Shown: positions 30,001 to 45,000 of the stretch, in pieces | Layout: every line of letters begins with the position of its first letter | Numbering within the stretch: the stretch's first letter is position 1 | Source of the DNA: Apostichopus japonicus | Lineage: Eukaryota; Echinodermata; Holothuroidea; Aspidochirotida; Stichopodidae | Assembly (NCBI RefSeq): GCF_037975245.1 | Contig: NC_092573.1 | Location: 19,443,265 to 19,507,264, forward strand | Reading direction: 5' to 3' | DNA length: 64,000 bases | Position numbers and translations under genes: made by a program | The notes under the pieces: model-generated | The model's input: the letters and a program-made list of their open reading frames with translations, nothing else | Told to the model about the DNA's origin: nothing | Databases searched by the model: none

Positions 30001-33000
30001 TTACCGGGGTTTCTTTTATTCTTCTAAGACTGACCTAAGGTCACAAATTAAATTGTAACTTTTAAGTTACAGAAGACAAGCAGTTTCTTAACAGTCTGCC
30101 CACTCCCCACATCCTCCACCTCTCCACCACCCCCCCTCTCTCTCTCCCTCTCTCTTCCTCTGGTAATCATAATGAGAGTTGCTTAGAACTCATGAAGGTC
30201 ATCCACACTCAATCATTTTTGTACCTTCACTTGAAATGGCAAACCCTTCTTGAAATACTGCACAGTCCTCTCCCGACTGAAGATGTATGGGCTGTTGACA
30301 ATCTTAACTGATGTATCAGAGGCATTCTCAAAACGACCAGTGGCTTCTTCATATACGGTGGTCTCCAGGTACAAGCTACAGCCTACATTTTCATCAAACC
30401 AGTCGTCTCCTAATATGTTAACATCTCGGTGGTGACGAGCTTCACCCTCCAACAACTAAAGGCAAATAGTAGTAACATTGAAGTTATCTTCTCATGCAAC
30501 ATTATGACAGAATGATTGAATCAACTGTGACGTAACGTCTGCTTCATGACTTGTGACCAGGAACAAAGAACTAATCAGTTCGGTACCATAATGCGAATGG
30601 ATTTCCAACGTAAGTATTTATACATTATAATCTCTTTGATTAAGTTGCATCGCCATTGTTAAAGAATTAAACGTCAATGAAAAATAATTAAACGTAAAAC
30701 AATACTAGGTAACAGATGTGTATATGATATACTTACCTCCTGGACATCCGTTTCTTTAATTTCTATTTCACCATCTGGATCAATCAATCCTATCTTTAGG
30801 ACGCTGCGCCCTACAACTGGTTTGTTATATACGTATCTATTGGATGGAAGATTCTCTTTCAATTATCAAGAACATGGTAAATACAGCTTTATTACAAACT
30901 GTTGAGCAATATCACAGATGAATCCGTAAGCGAGGTTATTTGGTAGGCTTATCAGTGTTTTCATAAGACAAATTCAGTCCTGCCCACCTCCAACAACCAT
31001 TCCACCGTCTTACAACTTGGGTGAATGATGAGCCTTATAAACCGTAAATACTATATCAGCTATGTGTTATTCCTTCACCCCCACCCCACCGCTCCCCAGC
31101 TTTCTCGCCCGGTGAAATGACATTTGATGTGATAGCTTTCCATTGGTTTGATACTGTAATGATTACATATATATATCGGACATCTCCATAGCCGGTAGTA
31201 TTGTGCATATACTGTTTAGAGGTTAGTTTTATGTATATGTATACCATACCTGCCATACACTATAATATCGAGAAACCGAGTCGTTTTCAGGATATAGTTC
31301 GGAGGATGAATTTCCACAAAAAACGTGGGAAGCACTGTTAGGCCATCAACTGAAACTAAAAGAGAGGTTGTAAAATCAGTTTCGTTCCAGCAACACTAGG
31401 ACTAGATTTTTTAAGGCATTATTGAGTAGTTCAATGCATCACAGATATTATATTAAAATTTCTCCAAACAATTTCCTGCAGTATTTTCGCAACGCACCAT
31501 CGAAATTGGGTATGTTATATAGACGTTACATGCTACGATGCTACGTATTTGGAACACCCTAACGTCAGATTTGGTACAGTGGTGCATACAAACCACTTTT
31601 TTTAATATGTTTAATTACGACTGAATTATGTATTTTGTATAATAGTTGGGTCAGGTTTATAAGAATAGTGGGAGAGCATTCTGGGCTAAGGGTCAGGGAG
31701 CGGTGTTTTCAGGCATTACAAGTTGTGCCCCCCCCCCCTCCATTTTCGCCAAAATGGTAAAAGTACACACTCTCAACTTTGAAATATGAAATACAATTTT
31801 TACACATTATAACTTAATAAGGGTTTTAATTATAAAAATGTACCACTTTTAATAAACTCAGATATAATGCTCTGTAATAAATCAAATATTTTTTTATTTT
31901 TTGTCTGTGTTTCGAATGGATTTCGTCTGTGCATGTATGAGTAAACAAAGACGTATAATGACAAGTTCCTCTCCATAATTGTTACACTCCCCATCCCAAC
32001 TGTTGTACACATGTAACCCCCTCCCCCTCTACTTTACATGTTGCTAAATCCCTGGTTACAGAGATGTGCCAATGCCCCACGACCGCAGTGAGCTATTTCT
32101 TTTGTATAAATCAATATATAAGTTGGCACACTAAGATGTCATGGCATATCATAGATGTGGAATAAAGTTATAGCCGGTACATATCCGTTACCTTAGTACT
32201 CCTACAGTCTTTCGCAAAGTTAGGTACTTCCTCCCTGTTACGGAAACGACATGTAAATAATTCGTATTTCGGCAGAAAGTGTTTCCAAGGTTGTTAACGC
32301 ATAAAAGAAAAGATGGACGAGGTTTCGCCTGGTTTTTTTGTTACACCGGGGCGGGCCACTGAACTAAATTATTACATATATACTTTTTCGTACTATCAAG
32401 GAAATATGTATTACCTCACCGAGGTCTTAACACACACTCAGAATGATTCAATTGAACTATATGCACTGAATACCATCGTAGCCGACGACACAATTCAGGG
32501 GATTCCCCTAATGACGACATCAATCGTGACGTCACTTCACAGTGACCACGAGGCCATGGCCACCATGATCATACAGCCATAGCCTACACTTTTATCACGT
32601 ACGAACAAATGCTGCACACAAACACCTTCAAAATGGTCACTCCTGCGTCATAACAAAACTCTAAAAGAACATAATTAATCAATATCAACTGTAATTAATG
32701 ATAAGAACTGTAATTAATGATAACAACTGTAATCCTTCATCCTATATCCATTTTCCCAGTAAAATAGCTTACAATTCCTGACGGAAAATAACCTGTCAGC
32801 TTTGTTAACACTGCGATCCCCATGTACTCTATGGTAGTTATCACGCTACGTTAGCATGCACACACACAGTATACTAATAACCTAACGGGCATGAGCTTAC
32901 GCATGCACTACGATACATAATTATAACCTTCACAAATAATACAGTTTATTCCTTACTTATTTGCTACTTAACAACAGGTCATCCACACATAAAACCAATA

Positions 33001-36000
33001 TATTTAAGACCTCTGAACATTTATGATGGGCTTAGTAGTACTTGATTTAGCCAAAAGGTAGGATTTAAAGACCATCTCACCTGGAGAAGAGAGAACAGGA
33101 AAAACTTGGTGTAACAGTGCATAATGGCAATTTTGCAACAGTCTCTGCATGGGTGTTCCATGCTATGGACCGCCAAATGCGCATTAAATATGAAATTTTG
33201 GTGGGGTCCCAAATTTCAACCCTTTACATTTTGAATAAAAATAGTTCTATATTCTACAAATAATATGAATAATAAAGGTGAATGTTAAAAATAAGTGGAT
33301 AACAAAGACAGTTAACTTAAGGCGCCATGTAGAAAGAAGTAACTTATCTAGACCGGGTCTGATGTCTGATGAACTCTATGGTGTAGTAGAGCTAGGCCTT
33401 TGCGATTATTCGAGATAACGAGTGCTTCATCAAAAGGCGTGGCGCGGAATTACTAACTGATTAAAAGTTCATCAAAGGACATTTGTACTAGTTATAACAG
33501 GATCCACTTCAATTCATTGGATGGAAGTCAGATATGGTATGGAAAAGGTAAAGTCCATTCCGTAGTAGAATCGAAGATAAATAGATGAACAAAATTCACT
33601 AAAGACTTGAATATCCTTCAGTCAAAACTTGAACAGATGCACAGAACGTATTAACAATAGGAATAAAACAGGTAACGCAATGTTACGGCCAAAAAAAATA
33701 AAGAACCGTATTATTGAAACGGGGTGAAAGACGATGGTTCCCCAACAACGGTGTATAATCCTTTGACTGGTATCAGGACGCGGTACTTGCGTCATCGTCA
33801 TCAGTAAATATATTGTGAATATGCAAGAGGTAACGCATGCCTTTAACACTCCCCCCTCCCCTCCCCTCCCCTCCCCCTCTAAGAAAAAAAGAGTGAGATT
33901 TGAAGAAAATGTGGATATTTATCATTAGGTGTCTGGTAGGTAGGGTAATCTATGTAGAACTACTCATAATAGCTAAAATGAATATATGAATGAAATCACG
34001 TTTTCTGGTTCCTTTTAACTCTGGGGAACAAAATAATGACAACATGACTTCGGAAAAGTTAACCCTCTTCACAAACTTCAAACTTGAATAAACTTTCAGA
34101 CCAAGATATCAAGATTTAACACCATCACAGATCATCCTCCAAAACATCTGGGGCAGGTGGCTTCGTCATCCAAGTGATTATAAGGTCATCATTTTGAAGG
34201 TGCCTTCCATGTCCCTCTGGTGAGAGTGCATCAATCCTTTGCTGTCAAGAATCGTATGTAGTTCTTATAACAGAGAGTGGTACCTCACTTCAATGACAAC
34301 ACAGTATTTCCCTCTAATATGCATTAAACTGGGCTCATCTTTTTTTCCGTTCGGCTGCTTGTCGAAGCAATCCTTTAATAAAATGTAATAAAAAAAGCAT
34401 ATTGTTTTGCATTTTCTGTTGATAAAAATATAAGTTTGAACAAGTAAAAACAAAGACAATTTCATTTATATAGCGCGTGATCTGCTCATCTTCTATGGAC
34501 GAACAAAGACATATTCAAATTTTTGCAAACCAGTGTTATGCAAAGAAGAATTAAAACAGTTTTTTTTACAGTAAATTATCTCTTAAAATTATGGTTTAAA
34601 TGATACAGTGGTAGATTATATCTGTTTCAAATGATAAAGGAGTCAGATTCTTGTTCATTTTGGTAAAGCTTAGTTTTCTAGCTACTATAATATCTCTATC
34701 ATTTAAATAGTAGGCCACAGTAAGAAAAATATGAAGCCTGTATTTACACCTAGGCTAGTGCCCTAGATGAAGAATTTAAAAAAAGTTCCTATGCCTTCCA
34801 CTTAATAATAAAACAAATCAGACGACCATTCCACTAATTAAATTATGTTCAGGTCCAACACTGTGCCCTTTGATTTGGACTCTATCACTCAAGAGCTCCC
34901 GATGTTGCATGATGCAACTTCTCTTAAAACTGCAACTGTGCCACAGAAGTACAAGTAGAGTCGTCTAGTATGCTTAGGCTTACCTCCATCAAAAGTCTCT
35001 GCCTGCTACAGCTTGTCCTGCACCCGTTTGCAACGCCGAGTAATGTATGAGTTTCTTTTCCCGCATAAAGTACACTGTACAGGCAATACACCAGAGCTTC
35101 TGCTTGGTTGCCTCGATCTTTTCCGTAGCTTCTTCGTTTCAAATCATTGGGTTCTCCTCTGGTACTATCCGTTTTCTTGCAGCGATGATGCGCTTGCTAT
35201 CAGTGAACCGCCTGTAACACGTATCGTGGAACCCCATCATATTATGCTGTTGAACACACGCTTGATCGTAGTGTAGGCCTTCATCGAGTAACCCCATGAA
35301 CTGGATTCGTTCGGCGATATCACTGTCTCTGCCGCTGAGATTAAGCTACAAGTTTATCGTGGGAAGCAGTGGCGTCGCCAAGGGGGGGGGGGGCCAGGGG
35401 GGCACGTGCCCCCTGGAAAACCTAGTGCCCCCCGAGTGCCCCCCGAGTGCCCCCCATCTGAGATTTGGGTTGGTAAAAAAAATATATATATTTTGTTATA
35501 TTCAACTCCCATCATCTGAGTTGGTTTTTCATAAGGACAAAGAAGCACAGTAATTCGTATTTTCTTCAAATGAGCTGCGAAAAATGAAAAAGTTTATCCT
35601 TGACCGTCGGGTATCGAAGTCGTAACTCGTAACCCGCGCCATCGCAACAGGTGTCGATATTTACATTGAATGTGTCAGTGCTCACGCCATACCAGCGGCT
35701 ATACACGTCCGCTTCGCGAGCTACATGACTCATCGTTCAAAACAATGAATTTCCCTGTTCTGGCTATGCTGCAGCCGTGTTTTTATTTCCTAGGAAGTAG
35801 GACGAATATTCAGAAAATACCTAGGTGCAGTCCAATCAAATTCCTGAAAAGTAGGCCACCCCTACTCTCCAGAGAACACTATTTCTGGACCTTTCTCATG
35901 ATTCTGACATCAGAATATGAAAGAACGCGCTTTATTTTTTCTGAACCGATGAGTAATATCGTTGCTCTGAACCCTAACCTTGATTTCGAAACAAATTTGA

Positions 36001-39000
36001 GAATCCCGGAAAAATTGATTAACCCTTATCCGTCCTATGAAATAAAAGTTTGCGCGCTGCAGAATGTCGCGTTGCCGAATGTGGTGTAGCCTACGTACTA
36101 GCGATTTCGATGCGACTGTTTTGTCTTTTATTCTCCGAGTATAGACCCAGTCATACGGAGTTGATTAAAAAATATGCGCAATATATGCAACAAAGTTTTA
36201 TAAACCATTAGGGCGAGTTTATGATTTGTTTTAGCGATACTACCTTCAACTACAATGGTCGAAAATCCTACTTTGAAACGAGTATTCGATCCGACAACAT
36301 ACTATGCAGGTTGCACGTTCCCGGCCCATTCCAGAATTCTCAAACGAGCAAACTACGTCCACAATTTTCAACCTGTTTTCGACTTTTCGTTGTCCTAATC
36401 CAGTGTACTGCTAAAATCATGTGTGTAATGTATTGAGTTTGATCATGGATAAATTCCTCAAGAGGAAATCGGACCTGCCGGCGAGTACACCAACTAGTAG
36501 CAAGATACCACGAACCGATGTGACCGGTATCGAGAATTTTACTGAACCGCCTGCAGCTGCCGTTCATGAAGGCACGAGAAATGGTAAGCATAATGAATGT
36601 AGCATAGGCTGGGCCTAGCCTACCACATCGTAGTACGGTACTAGGCTAAACGTTATGGCAGACACATGGGAAGCGTTCGTCTTTGCGGCTTGAGTTGAAA
36701 ATATTAAAGGGACTGTCGTTCTCAACACATTTTTACAGACTGGTAAAGTGGTGAATTGTTATTCTAATAAGCTGTTGTTGATAACAATCATTGGTTTAGG
36801 GGATGTTATATATCAGTATCACGCCATCTATTTTGGTAAAGTTGTGACCTGCATGTGACCTGATGAAAATAAACAGTTCAATATGGCCGCATGTGCTGTA
36901 AACACTTAGCATTTGTCTTCTTGTTATATCGCTAGGAATCAGGATAATCCTCCATTAATCCAGGGTATAACAAACTGGCGACGAACTAAGGAAGAACCTA
37001 TAATTTAACCCAGAATATTTCTGTATCGTAAACATGGCAGTTTACGGGAATATCGGGCCGTTTGACAACACAGTCGAAAGCTTCGAAGATTACGCAGATC
37101 GCTGCGATGCCTTTATAGTGGCAAACGATATTGCCGAGGCAAGACAGGCTAATTTTTTTCTCGCTATGGTGGGCGCTGACACTTTCAAGCTCTTGAAAAC
37201 GGTATGTAGCCCAGACAAGCCGTGTACACAGACGTACGCGCATCTGAAAACCATCCTGAAAGGACATTTTTCACCGAAACCGATCGTGATCGCTGAACGT
37301 TTTAAATTTTGGGCTGCTTCACAGTCTGAAACCGAGTCAGTTGCAGACTTTATTGTTCGCTTGAAGAACTTAGCAACCCATTGCGATTTCAACGCATTTC
37401 TACTGGAGGCACTGCGAGACAGACTGGTCTCGGGGCTGCACACAAGATTTGTGAAAACTCAAACGCAGCTACTCTCAACCGCTGATCTGACGTTTGAAAA
37501 AGCTAAAACCAAGTGTCTTGCAGACGAAATGGCTGGCATAGCAACAAGGGAACATATCGATGCAGGAAGTTCTGTGAGTACAAACAGATTGAATTGGCGG
37601 AGCCCTCAAGGTCAAAGACGAAGGGGTCAGGGGACTAGAAACAACAACAAGCACAATAGGCCTAATCAGCAACCCTGGCAAGCTAACAGTGCACAATCAT
37701 GCTATCGCTGCGGGGGAAGCAACCACAAGCCCGATGATTGCAGGTTTCGCGAGGTAAACTGTCATTCGTGCGGGAAGAAGGGTCATATTCAAAGAGCTTG
37801 CCGATCTGGGGCTAAGGGACCTCAAAGCCAGAACAGTTCGCAGAATCAGACGAGGACAGGGGGTCACCGCAACCACTCCGTCTCAACTAGCTATAGGCCT
37901 ATGTAGGATGGTGAGCCTAACGTTAGTTCTAGTAATAAGGACACTAATGAACAGTATGTAGATAGTGTTAATACTGATGAAAGTGATTTACATTATGGTT
38001 TATATCATACATTATCAGGTGTAAAGACCAATAAGCCGTATTTGATTACGTTAGTGGTAGGGGACACTAATGTTCCAATAACCATGGAAATTGACACCGG
38101 TGCGGCTCGTTCCACCATTTCGGAGCATGTGTACAAGTCCAGTTTGGCCCATTACCCCATAAAGGATACCAATATAACCCTACGTGGCTATTCAGGTGAA
38201 AAGGTGCCTGTGATAGGGAGTATTGTAGTCACGGCAAAGTATGGAGGTTCTAGTTGTAGGATGGATTTATTGGTTGTCAAGGGAAGCCGTCCATCCCTTT
38301 TCGGCAGAGACCACTTGAGTAAAATCAAACTGGACTGGGAGAATATTTTTGTGGTATCTGAGCCAAAACCAGCAAAGGTTGGAATCCAAAATTTGGGGAA
38401 TCCTGTGTCACCAACCTTGGAAAATGTGTTGAGTCAAAATCAGAAAATATTCTCATCAAGGGAAATGGGTATTAAGGGATTCTCTGCTAGGTTGAGGGTG
38501 AAAGCAAAAAGTAGACCCAAATACCAAAAGAGTAGGCCAGTGCCTTACTCATTGTTGTCAAAGGTGGAAAATGAATATGAGAAACTTATCAAGAATGATA
38601 TAGTTACCCAAGTCAACTATAGTGAATGGGCCTCACCAGTTGTGCATGTACAGAAGGGAAACGGTGAAATAAGATTATGTGGAGACTACAAAGCTTTGAA
38701 TGATTGTATTGAAGATGAGGGATACAAATTACCAAATACTAATGATTTATTTGCAAAACTGGCACAGGGAGGTACACACCCTCAGGTATTTTCAGTGCTT
38801 GATTTATCTGGTGCTTTCAATCAGCTGTTTCTTGATGACGAATCAGCTAGGCTCCTAGTAATGAATACACATAAGGGGTTACTGTCACCAAAACGTTTGT
38901 GTTATGGGGTGAAAACTGCACCAGCTATTTTCCAGGAAACGATGGACAAAATATTATCTGGATTAGACAATGTATTTTGTTACATAGATGATATCTTGAT

Positions 39001-42000
39001 TGCAACTGAGAATGAGAATAGTCACCTTAAGGCCCTCGATGCAGTGTTTGCGAGGTTAAACATGCACAATCTTCGGCTGAATGGCACAAAATGTCAATTC
39101 GTGAAATCAAAGATCAGGTATCTTGGTCATGAGCTCACCAGTGAAGGTGTGAGCCCTTTGCAGGACAAAATCGAGGCCATGCAAAAGGCACCTCGACCAA
39201 CCAATGTATCTGAATTGAAGTCCTTTCTGGGCATGGTGAACTATTATGGCAAATTTGTAAGGAATCTCTCTTCTCAGATGCAACCATTGTATGCCCTACT
39301 GCAACACAACATTAATTGGGTCTGGAGTGATGACTGTGAGCAAGCTTTTGTTAATGCAAAGAATGCTTTAGCTAGTAATCAGGTACTCACCCATTTTGAT
39401 CCAAATAAACCTCTAGTGTTGAGTATGGATGCTAGTCCATGTGGACTTGGAGCTGTTTTGGGCCATCGATATCCAGATGGTTCAGATCGCCCCATATCAT
39501 ATGCCTCTAGGACATTGAGTCAGACCGAGAAGAATTATGCCCAAATCGAAAAAGAGGCTCTTGCCATTATTTTTGGGATCAAGAAATTCCACTTGTATTT
39601 GTATGGCACTAATTTCACACTTATCACAGATCACCAACCATTGACTAAGATCTTCGGACCAAAACATGGTATCCCGGCTTTGGCGGCAGCTCGGATGCAG
39701 AGATGGGCAGTGTTATTGTCCGCATATCAGTACAATATTGAGTACCGCTCTTCTGCAAAGAATGCAAATGCATATTTGCTCAGCAGACTCCCAGTTGGGG
39801 AAGCCTCCAGTGGTGACCCAGAGGAGTATTTTGTTTTTGAGACAGTCCTAATGGAAACCCCTATTACTGCGACTGAAATTTCAAAACATACAGACAAGGA
39901 CCCAGTTTTAGCCAAAGTTTTAGAGTTTACTCTATCTGGCTGGCCAAATCATTGTGTGGACCCTGCCATACAACCATACTTCACACGCAGAGATGAGCTA
40001 TCCCTGGAGGATGGATGCCTTATTTGGGTGCGTAGAGTAATTATTCCATCCAAATTGCATGAGCTTATCCTGAGTGAACTTCATGAATGTCATCCGGGCA
40101 TGAGTCGGATGAAGGCACTTGCTAGGTGTTATGTATGGTGGCCAGGTTTAGACAAGGATATTGAGGATAAAGTTAGGTTGTGCACGCAATGTATACAAGT
40201 GCAGAAGGCGCCTAACCCTGAACCATTGCTGTTATGGCCATGGGCCACACAGCCGTGGCAGCGGGTTCACATAGACTATGCAGAGGTCAAAGGTCAGAAT
40301 TTCTTGCTAGTGGTGGATAGCCATTCAAAGTGGTTGGAGGTATTACCAATGAATACCACAACAAGTACTGCCACGATTAATGTTTTGAGAACACTTTTTG
40401 CACGTTATGGGTTACCCATTCAGCTAGTAAGTGATAATGGTCCTCAGTTTAGATCTGAGGAATTTCAGAACTTTCTGAAGTCCAATGGTGTGGACCATAC
40501 TCTCACTCCTCCATACCATCCAGCTACGAATGGGCTTGCAGAACGCAATGCTCAAACTTTCAAGAATGCTTTTGCTAAGTCAAGTGGGGAGACATTGGGT
40601 CACAAGGTAGCTAATGTTTTATTTACTCTTAGAAATACCCCGAACACAACTACCGGGAAAACTCCATCAGAGTTATTTCTTAAGAGATCCCCAAGGACTA
40701 GGCTCTCTTTAGTGAAACCTAGCCTGCAGAGGAAGGTGGAAAAGAGACAGGATGCTGCAAAACAGCAAAGGGACCGCAGTTCATCAGTGCGGCAGTTCGA
40801 CCTTTATCAACCAGTGAGGGTGCGAAATGTGAGAGGGGGGAAGGATCGATGGATTCCTGGTACCATAGTGAAAGTCAAGGGGCCTCGTACATATATTGTT
40901 AGGATCCCTGGCAATAATCGTAGGTTTGTACACTCAGATCATCTTATCCCTGACGATACTGGTGCAAATGCTATGGCTGGAAAACCAAACATCAACTCCC
41001 CTATGGATGCTGATGTTTTGCCAGTTCCAGTTAATGTACCTCAGACAACTAGGGAATTAGGGCAGAGCTCTAACTTGGATCAGCCAGGACCTTCCACCAC
41101 ATCCCCAGTAGTATCTGGTAGTCCTGTCCACACAGGTCAAAGCCCAGTTGTGGTAGCAGAGTCACCTGCACCATCAGCTACAGTAACCAGGTCAGGCAGA
41201 GTTGTCAGACCACCCAAGAGGTTAGAGATTTAACTATACCCTCAAGTTGTTAGTTTTGTTTGTTTGATTTGATAAAAGATTGATTGATTTAATAAAAGTT
41301 GGGTTGTTTAATGAAGAAAAATATTTGATTGTTTCATCATCTGGTAGGAAGGAGTGTTATATATCAGTATCACGCCATCTATTTTGGTAAAGTTGTTGTG
41401 ACCTGCATGTGACCTGATGAAAATAAACAGTTCAATATGGCCGCATGTGCTGTAAACACTTAGCATTTGTCTTCTTGTTATATCGCTAGGAATCAGGATA
41501 ATCCTCCATTAATCCAGGGTATAACAGGGGACAATCATGAGGTTTAGGGTTTAAAAACCCACGATCATAAGGTTAGGAAATATACAAGAAACAGACTATT
41601 ACAGATGGTCACTCTTTTTTCAACTTGAGCCGGCTTTGCTGCGTCATATATGCCAAGATTGCGTCAGTATACACTCAGTCGAGAAATTGAAGCACGGCCC
41701 TAATTTTGCGGAACTGGGCCTAGGCCTAGACTAGTCCATAACCAAGATTGTGGTTCCGTACCTCCACACACAGTCCTTATCTGCTGCATTGGAAAATAAG
41801 TCACACGCCGAACGTATGGCGTATCAAAACAACATGTTTAGCAGTTGCAAGGAATTCGTGATTGAAATTCTCTCACTAATACAATCACGGTTGTACATGG
41901 GTGGCGTTGAATATTATTAAATTCACTGGCATTTAATTATCTTCACTTTCCGCTCGTTGATACAGATACTGATGTAGAAGAGCTGATCTGGGAAGAATCT

Positions 42001-45000
42001 GGTGGTGAAGAGGATGTGGCTGAACTTGCTGAAGAGCATCTCGAGTTTGCAGAGGAGGAAGATGTCACAGGACAAGATACGCCACAACAACCACGGGCCG
42101 ATGCCAAGGAGACTGCCCCAAGACGGACGCTACCAGGCCCAGCTGATATAAGCCAGTCTCCGGTGGAGGACCCACAACAGCCACATCTCAAGGCCTTCCC
42201 TCAGACCACATACGGTGAAAAGAAACGGAGTTTCAACAAGGAGTGGTACAGTGCATACTCCTGGATTGAGTACTCGGTTGAACGGGATGCAGTGTTCTGC
42301 TACGCCTGCAGACACTTTTCAACAGCCAATAAGGTAACTGAACAGTCGTTCACACGAGACGGGTTCCGCAATTGGCGACATGCTATGGGGAAGGATGGCA
42401 AGTTGTTGAAACATGAACGTTCACATAAGGCTGCGCTGGAGGCTTGGTCAGAATTCAAGCAGAGGGCCAAGTCACAAACCAACATCGGGAACCTCTTGAA
42501 TGAGGCACACATCAGGCTGGTCCGAGAGAACAGACATTACGTCAAGGCAATAGCGAAGGTCCTCCGAATGACAGCTACTCAGAAGATCGCACAGCGGGGA
42601 CACAGAGAAGGACAATCGAGTATGAACAGAGGGAACTTCCTGGCCACACTGAACCTGATCTCAGAGTATGACACGATCGTGGCATCAAAACTGTCTGGCC
42701 CTTGCGATGCCAAGTACACGCACCCTGTCATTCAGAACGAGCTCCTACACGTCATGGCCGATACAGTTTGGGATGCCATCAGAGAGGACATCGAGGCTGC
42801 AGGCTACTTCTCCTTGCAGGTTGATGAGACAAAGGACATCCATGAGGAGTTTTTGCACTTCAAAGAAGCTGCTGGCCTTGATGCAGGCTCTCTCTTCAGA
42901 GTCATCCACAAGACACTCAACGATAGCAGGATCGATATCCAGAAGTGTGTTGGCCAGTGCTATGATGGTGCATCAGTCATGAGTGGGGCTAATGCTGGCG
43001 TACAGGCAAAGTTCCGAGAGGTTGTCCCCCAGGCTATCTACACTCACTGCTTCGCCCACCGTCTGAACCTGACTCTTGTGGACAGTTTGAAAAGTGTCAA
43101 CCTATGTAGTGAGTTTTTCGCAATACTGCAGAAATTGTATGTCTTCCTGTCCGGATCGTTCACTCATCAGGTGTTCCTGCAAGCTCAGAAGGAGTACCTG
43201 AAGGACAAACATCCGGTTGAGCTGAAGCGGCTTTCTGATACTAGATGGGCCTGTCAGCATGCAGCCTGCGTTGCAGTCAGTGAAGCACTCCCTGCCGTCA
43301 TTGCCACTCTCGAGGAATTGGCTGAGGAGAGCAACAAAGACAGGGCTGTGGAAGCCAGAGGACTCCTTGCGGTCATCAACGGAAGCTTCGTGGTGGGCCT
43401 GGTTGTTCTGCGGGCGGTTCTGAGGAAAACAAAGACACTCTCCGATCATCTCCAAGCTCGGGACCTCGACCTCGCTGAAGCAGTCTGTCTCGTGGATACA
43501 GTCATCGAGGATCTGGACGAGTGCCGATCATCAGAAGAGGCATGGAACACCCTCTTCGAAGAGGCAAAGGTGAAGTGTGCAGAGAACGACATTGCTCTCG
43601 AGAAGCCCTCCCGACCTACGAGGAAGCGATCCTTTCCTGTCTTGATGAAGCGGTCGTCATGGCACCTACTGGGCGAAGAGACCAGATGACAACCTTGGAG
43701 GAGTTCAAGGTGAACCTCTTCTACACAATTTTGGAAGCGCTTCTTGCTGAGCTTCGGTCAAGGTTCGCAAAGGACACATGCCAGATCATAAGAGGTACCA
43801 GTGCCTTAAGTCCCAAGAACAAAGTCTTCCTGCAAGAAGAGGTCTTCCGTGAGATGGCCAGCCACTACGGGTGTGTAGAAGAGGACCTTAAGTGTGAGCT
43901 GCACCAAACGAAGATACTTCTGGAGCGGAAACGGGCTGCTGGCGTCAGGGTGGAATCCATGGTGGACTTCGCCAATCTCATGCTACCATACCGGGATGCA
44001 TTCTTCGAGATCTACAAGCTCATCTGCATTTCGCTGACCCTTTCCGTGTCCTCAGCCGGGTGTGAAAGGAGTTTCTCTTGTCTGAAGCTTCAGAAGAATT
44101 ATCTCCGAAGTACGAGTGGAGAGGACAGGACGAGTGATCTTGGGGTACTCGCCATCAACCATGGTCGGACAGCATCACTGGACCTCGATGAAATCGTGGA
44201 TAAGTTTGCACACAGTTACGGAAACAGGAGAATTACCCTGATCTAGTTGCTCATGTTCATAAAGTCATCACTCATCCAGTATTCATGTAGGTCCTCACAG
44301 TATGATTCCTTCTGACAACCACTTGATCCCGTATTTTACTGTACATGTATTTCACTGTACTCATTATTAAAGATACTGATCAGGGTTCTATTGCTAACCA
44401 AACCTCCTCTTAAAATATCATTCTAAAGTCATATGAACAAAAGAGGGGGGTAGAGCATACAAATTTTTAAGTAGGGTAGTTGAGAAGGCTTCGATTTTGC
44501 TCATATTGTAATATGTGAAGACTAGCAGAAAAATGATACATTCATTCTTCTCACACCTATCACTTTTTCACGTTCATATTGTACAGAGACAAGCAGAAAT
44601 ATTATACCTTTATTCTTCTCTCAGGTATTACTCCTCCAAGTTCATTCTATTCCTTTTTTTAATGCAGTTGATTCATTGTCATGCTGCTTGTGTGCATTTG
44701 CCATATGGGTGAGAGTGTTTGTCTGCTGTCTGTGTGTGTCTTTTACCTCTCGTGAATTGGATGCCTGTGAAATGCCGACAATCCGGACCTGCTGTGAGAA
44801 GGGAGGGTACTGCAGTATGTTGCCTTGGTCTGAGGTTGACAGGTTAGGAGCTGACGAAATGTGAGAATGTGAGGGTCCGCAGGCACCATACTTGCCTATA
44901 TTTGTGGACCCATATATTAACCCTGTTGTGTAGGGGGTGCAGAGGTCATTTGAGGATGCTTGTAGGAACAAATGGCGAATGTTCACACCTGCATACTGAG

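Larger units (their letters stand above)
36804..41526 (+). mobile_element. Full-length Ty3/Gypsy LTR retrotransposon (Mag/SURL-like)
   Basis: Direct terminal repeats of 169 and 172 bp start TGTTATAT and end TATAACA. They differ only by a 3-bp indel, so the insertion is young. The 5-bp duplication GGGGA flanks it (36799-36803 and 41527-41531). Short LTRs, gag with two zinc knuckles, and pol in the order protease-RT-RNase H-integrase fit the Mag/SURL branch. It sits in the intron of the hAT transposase gene. Confidence 0.97.

Noticed and set aside
37090-37696. Minus-strand open frames across gag
   Set aside because: They are shadows of gag.
42130-43455. Several open frames opposite or offset to the hAT transposase
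   Set aside because: They are shadows of the transposase exon, with no motif of their own.
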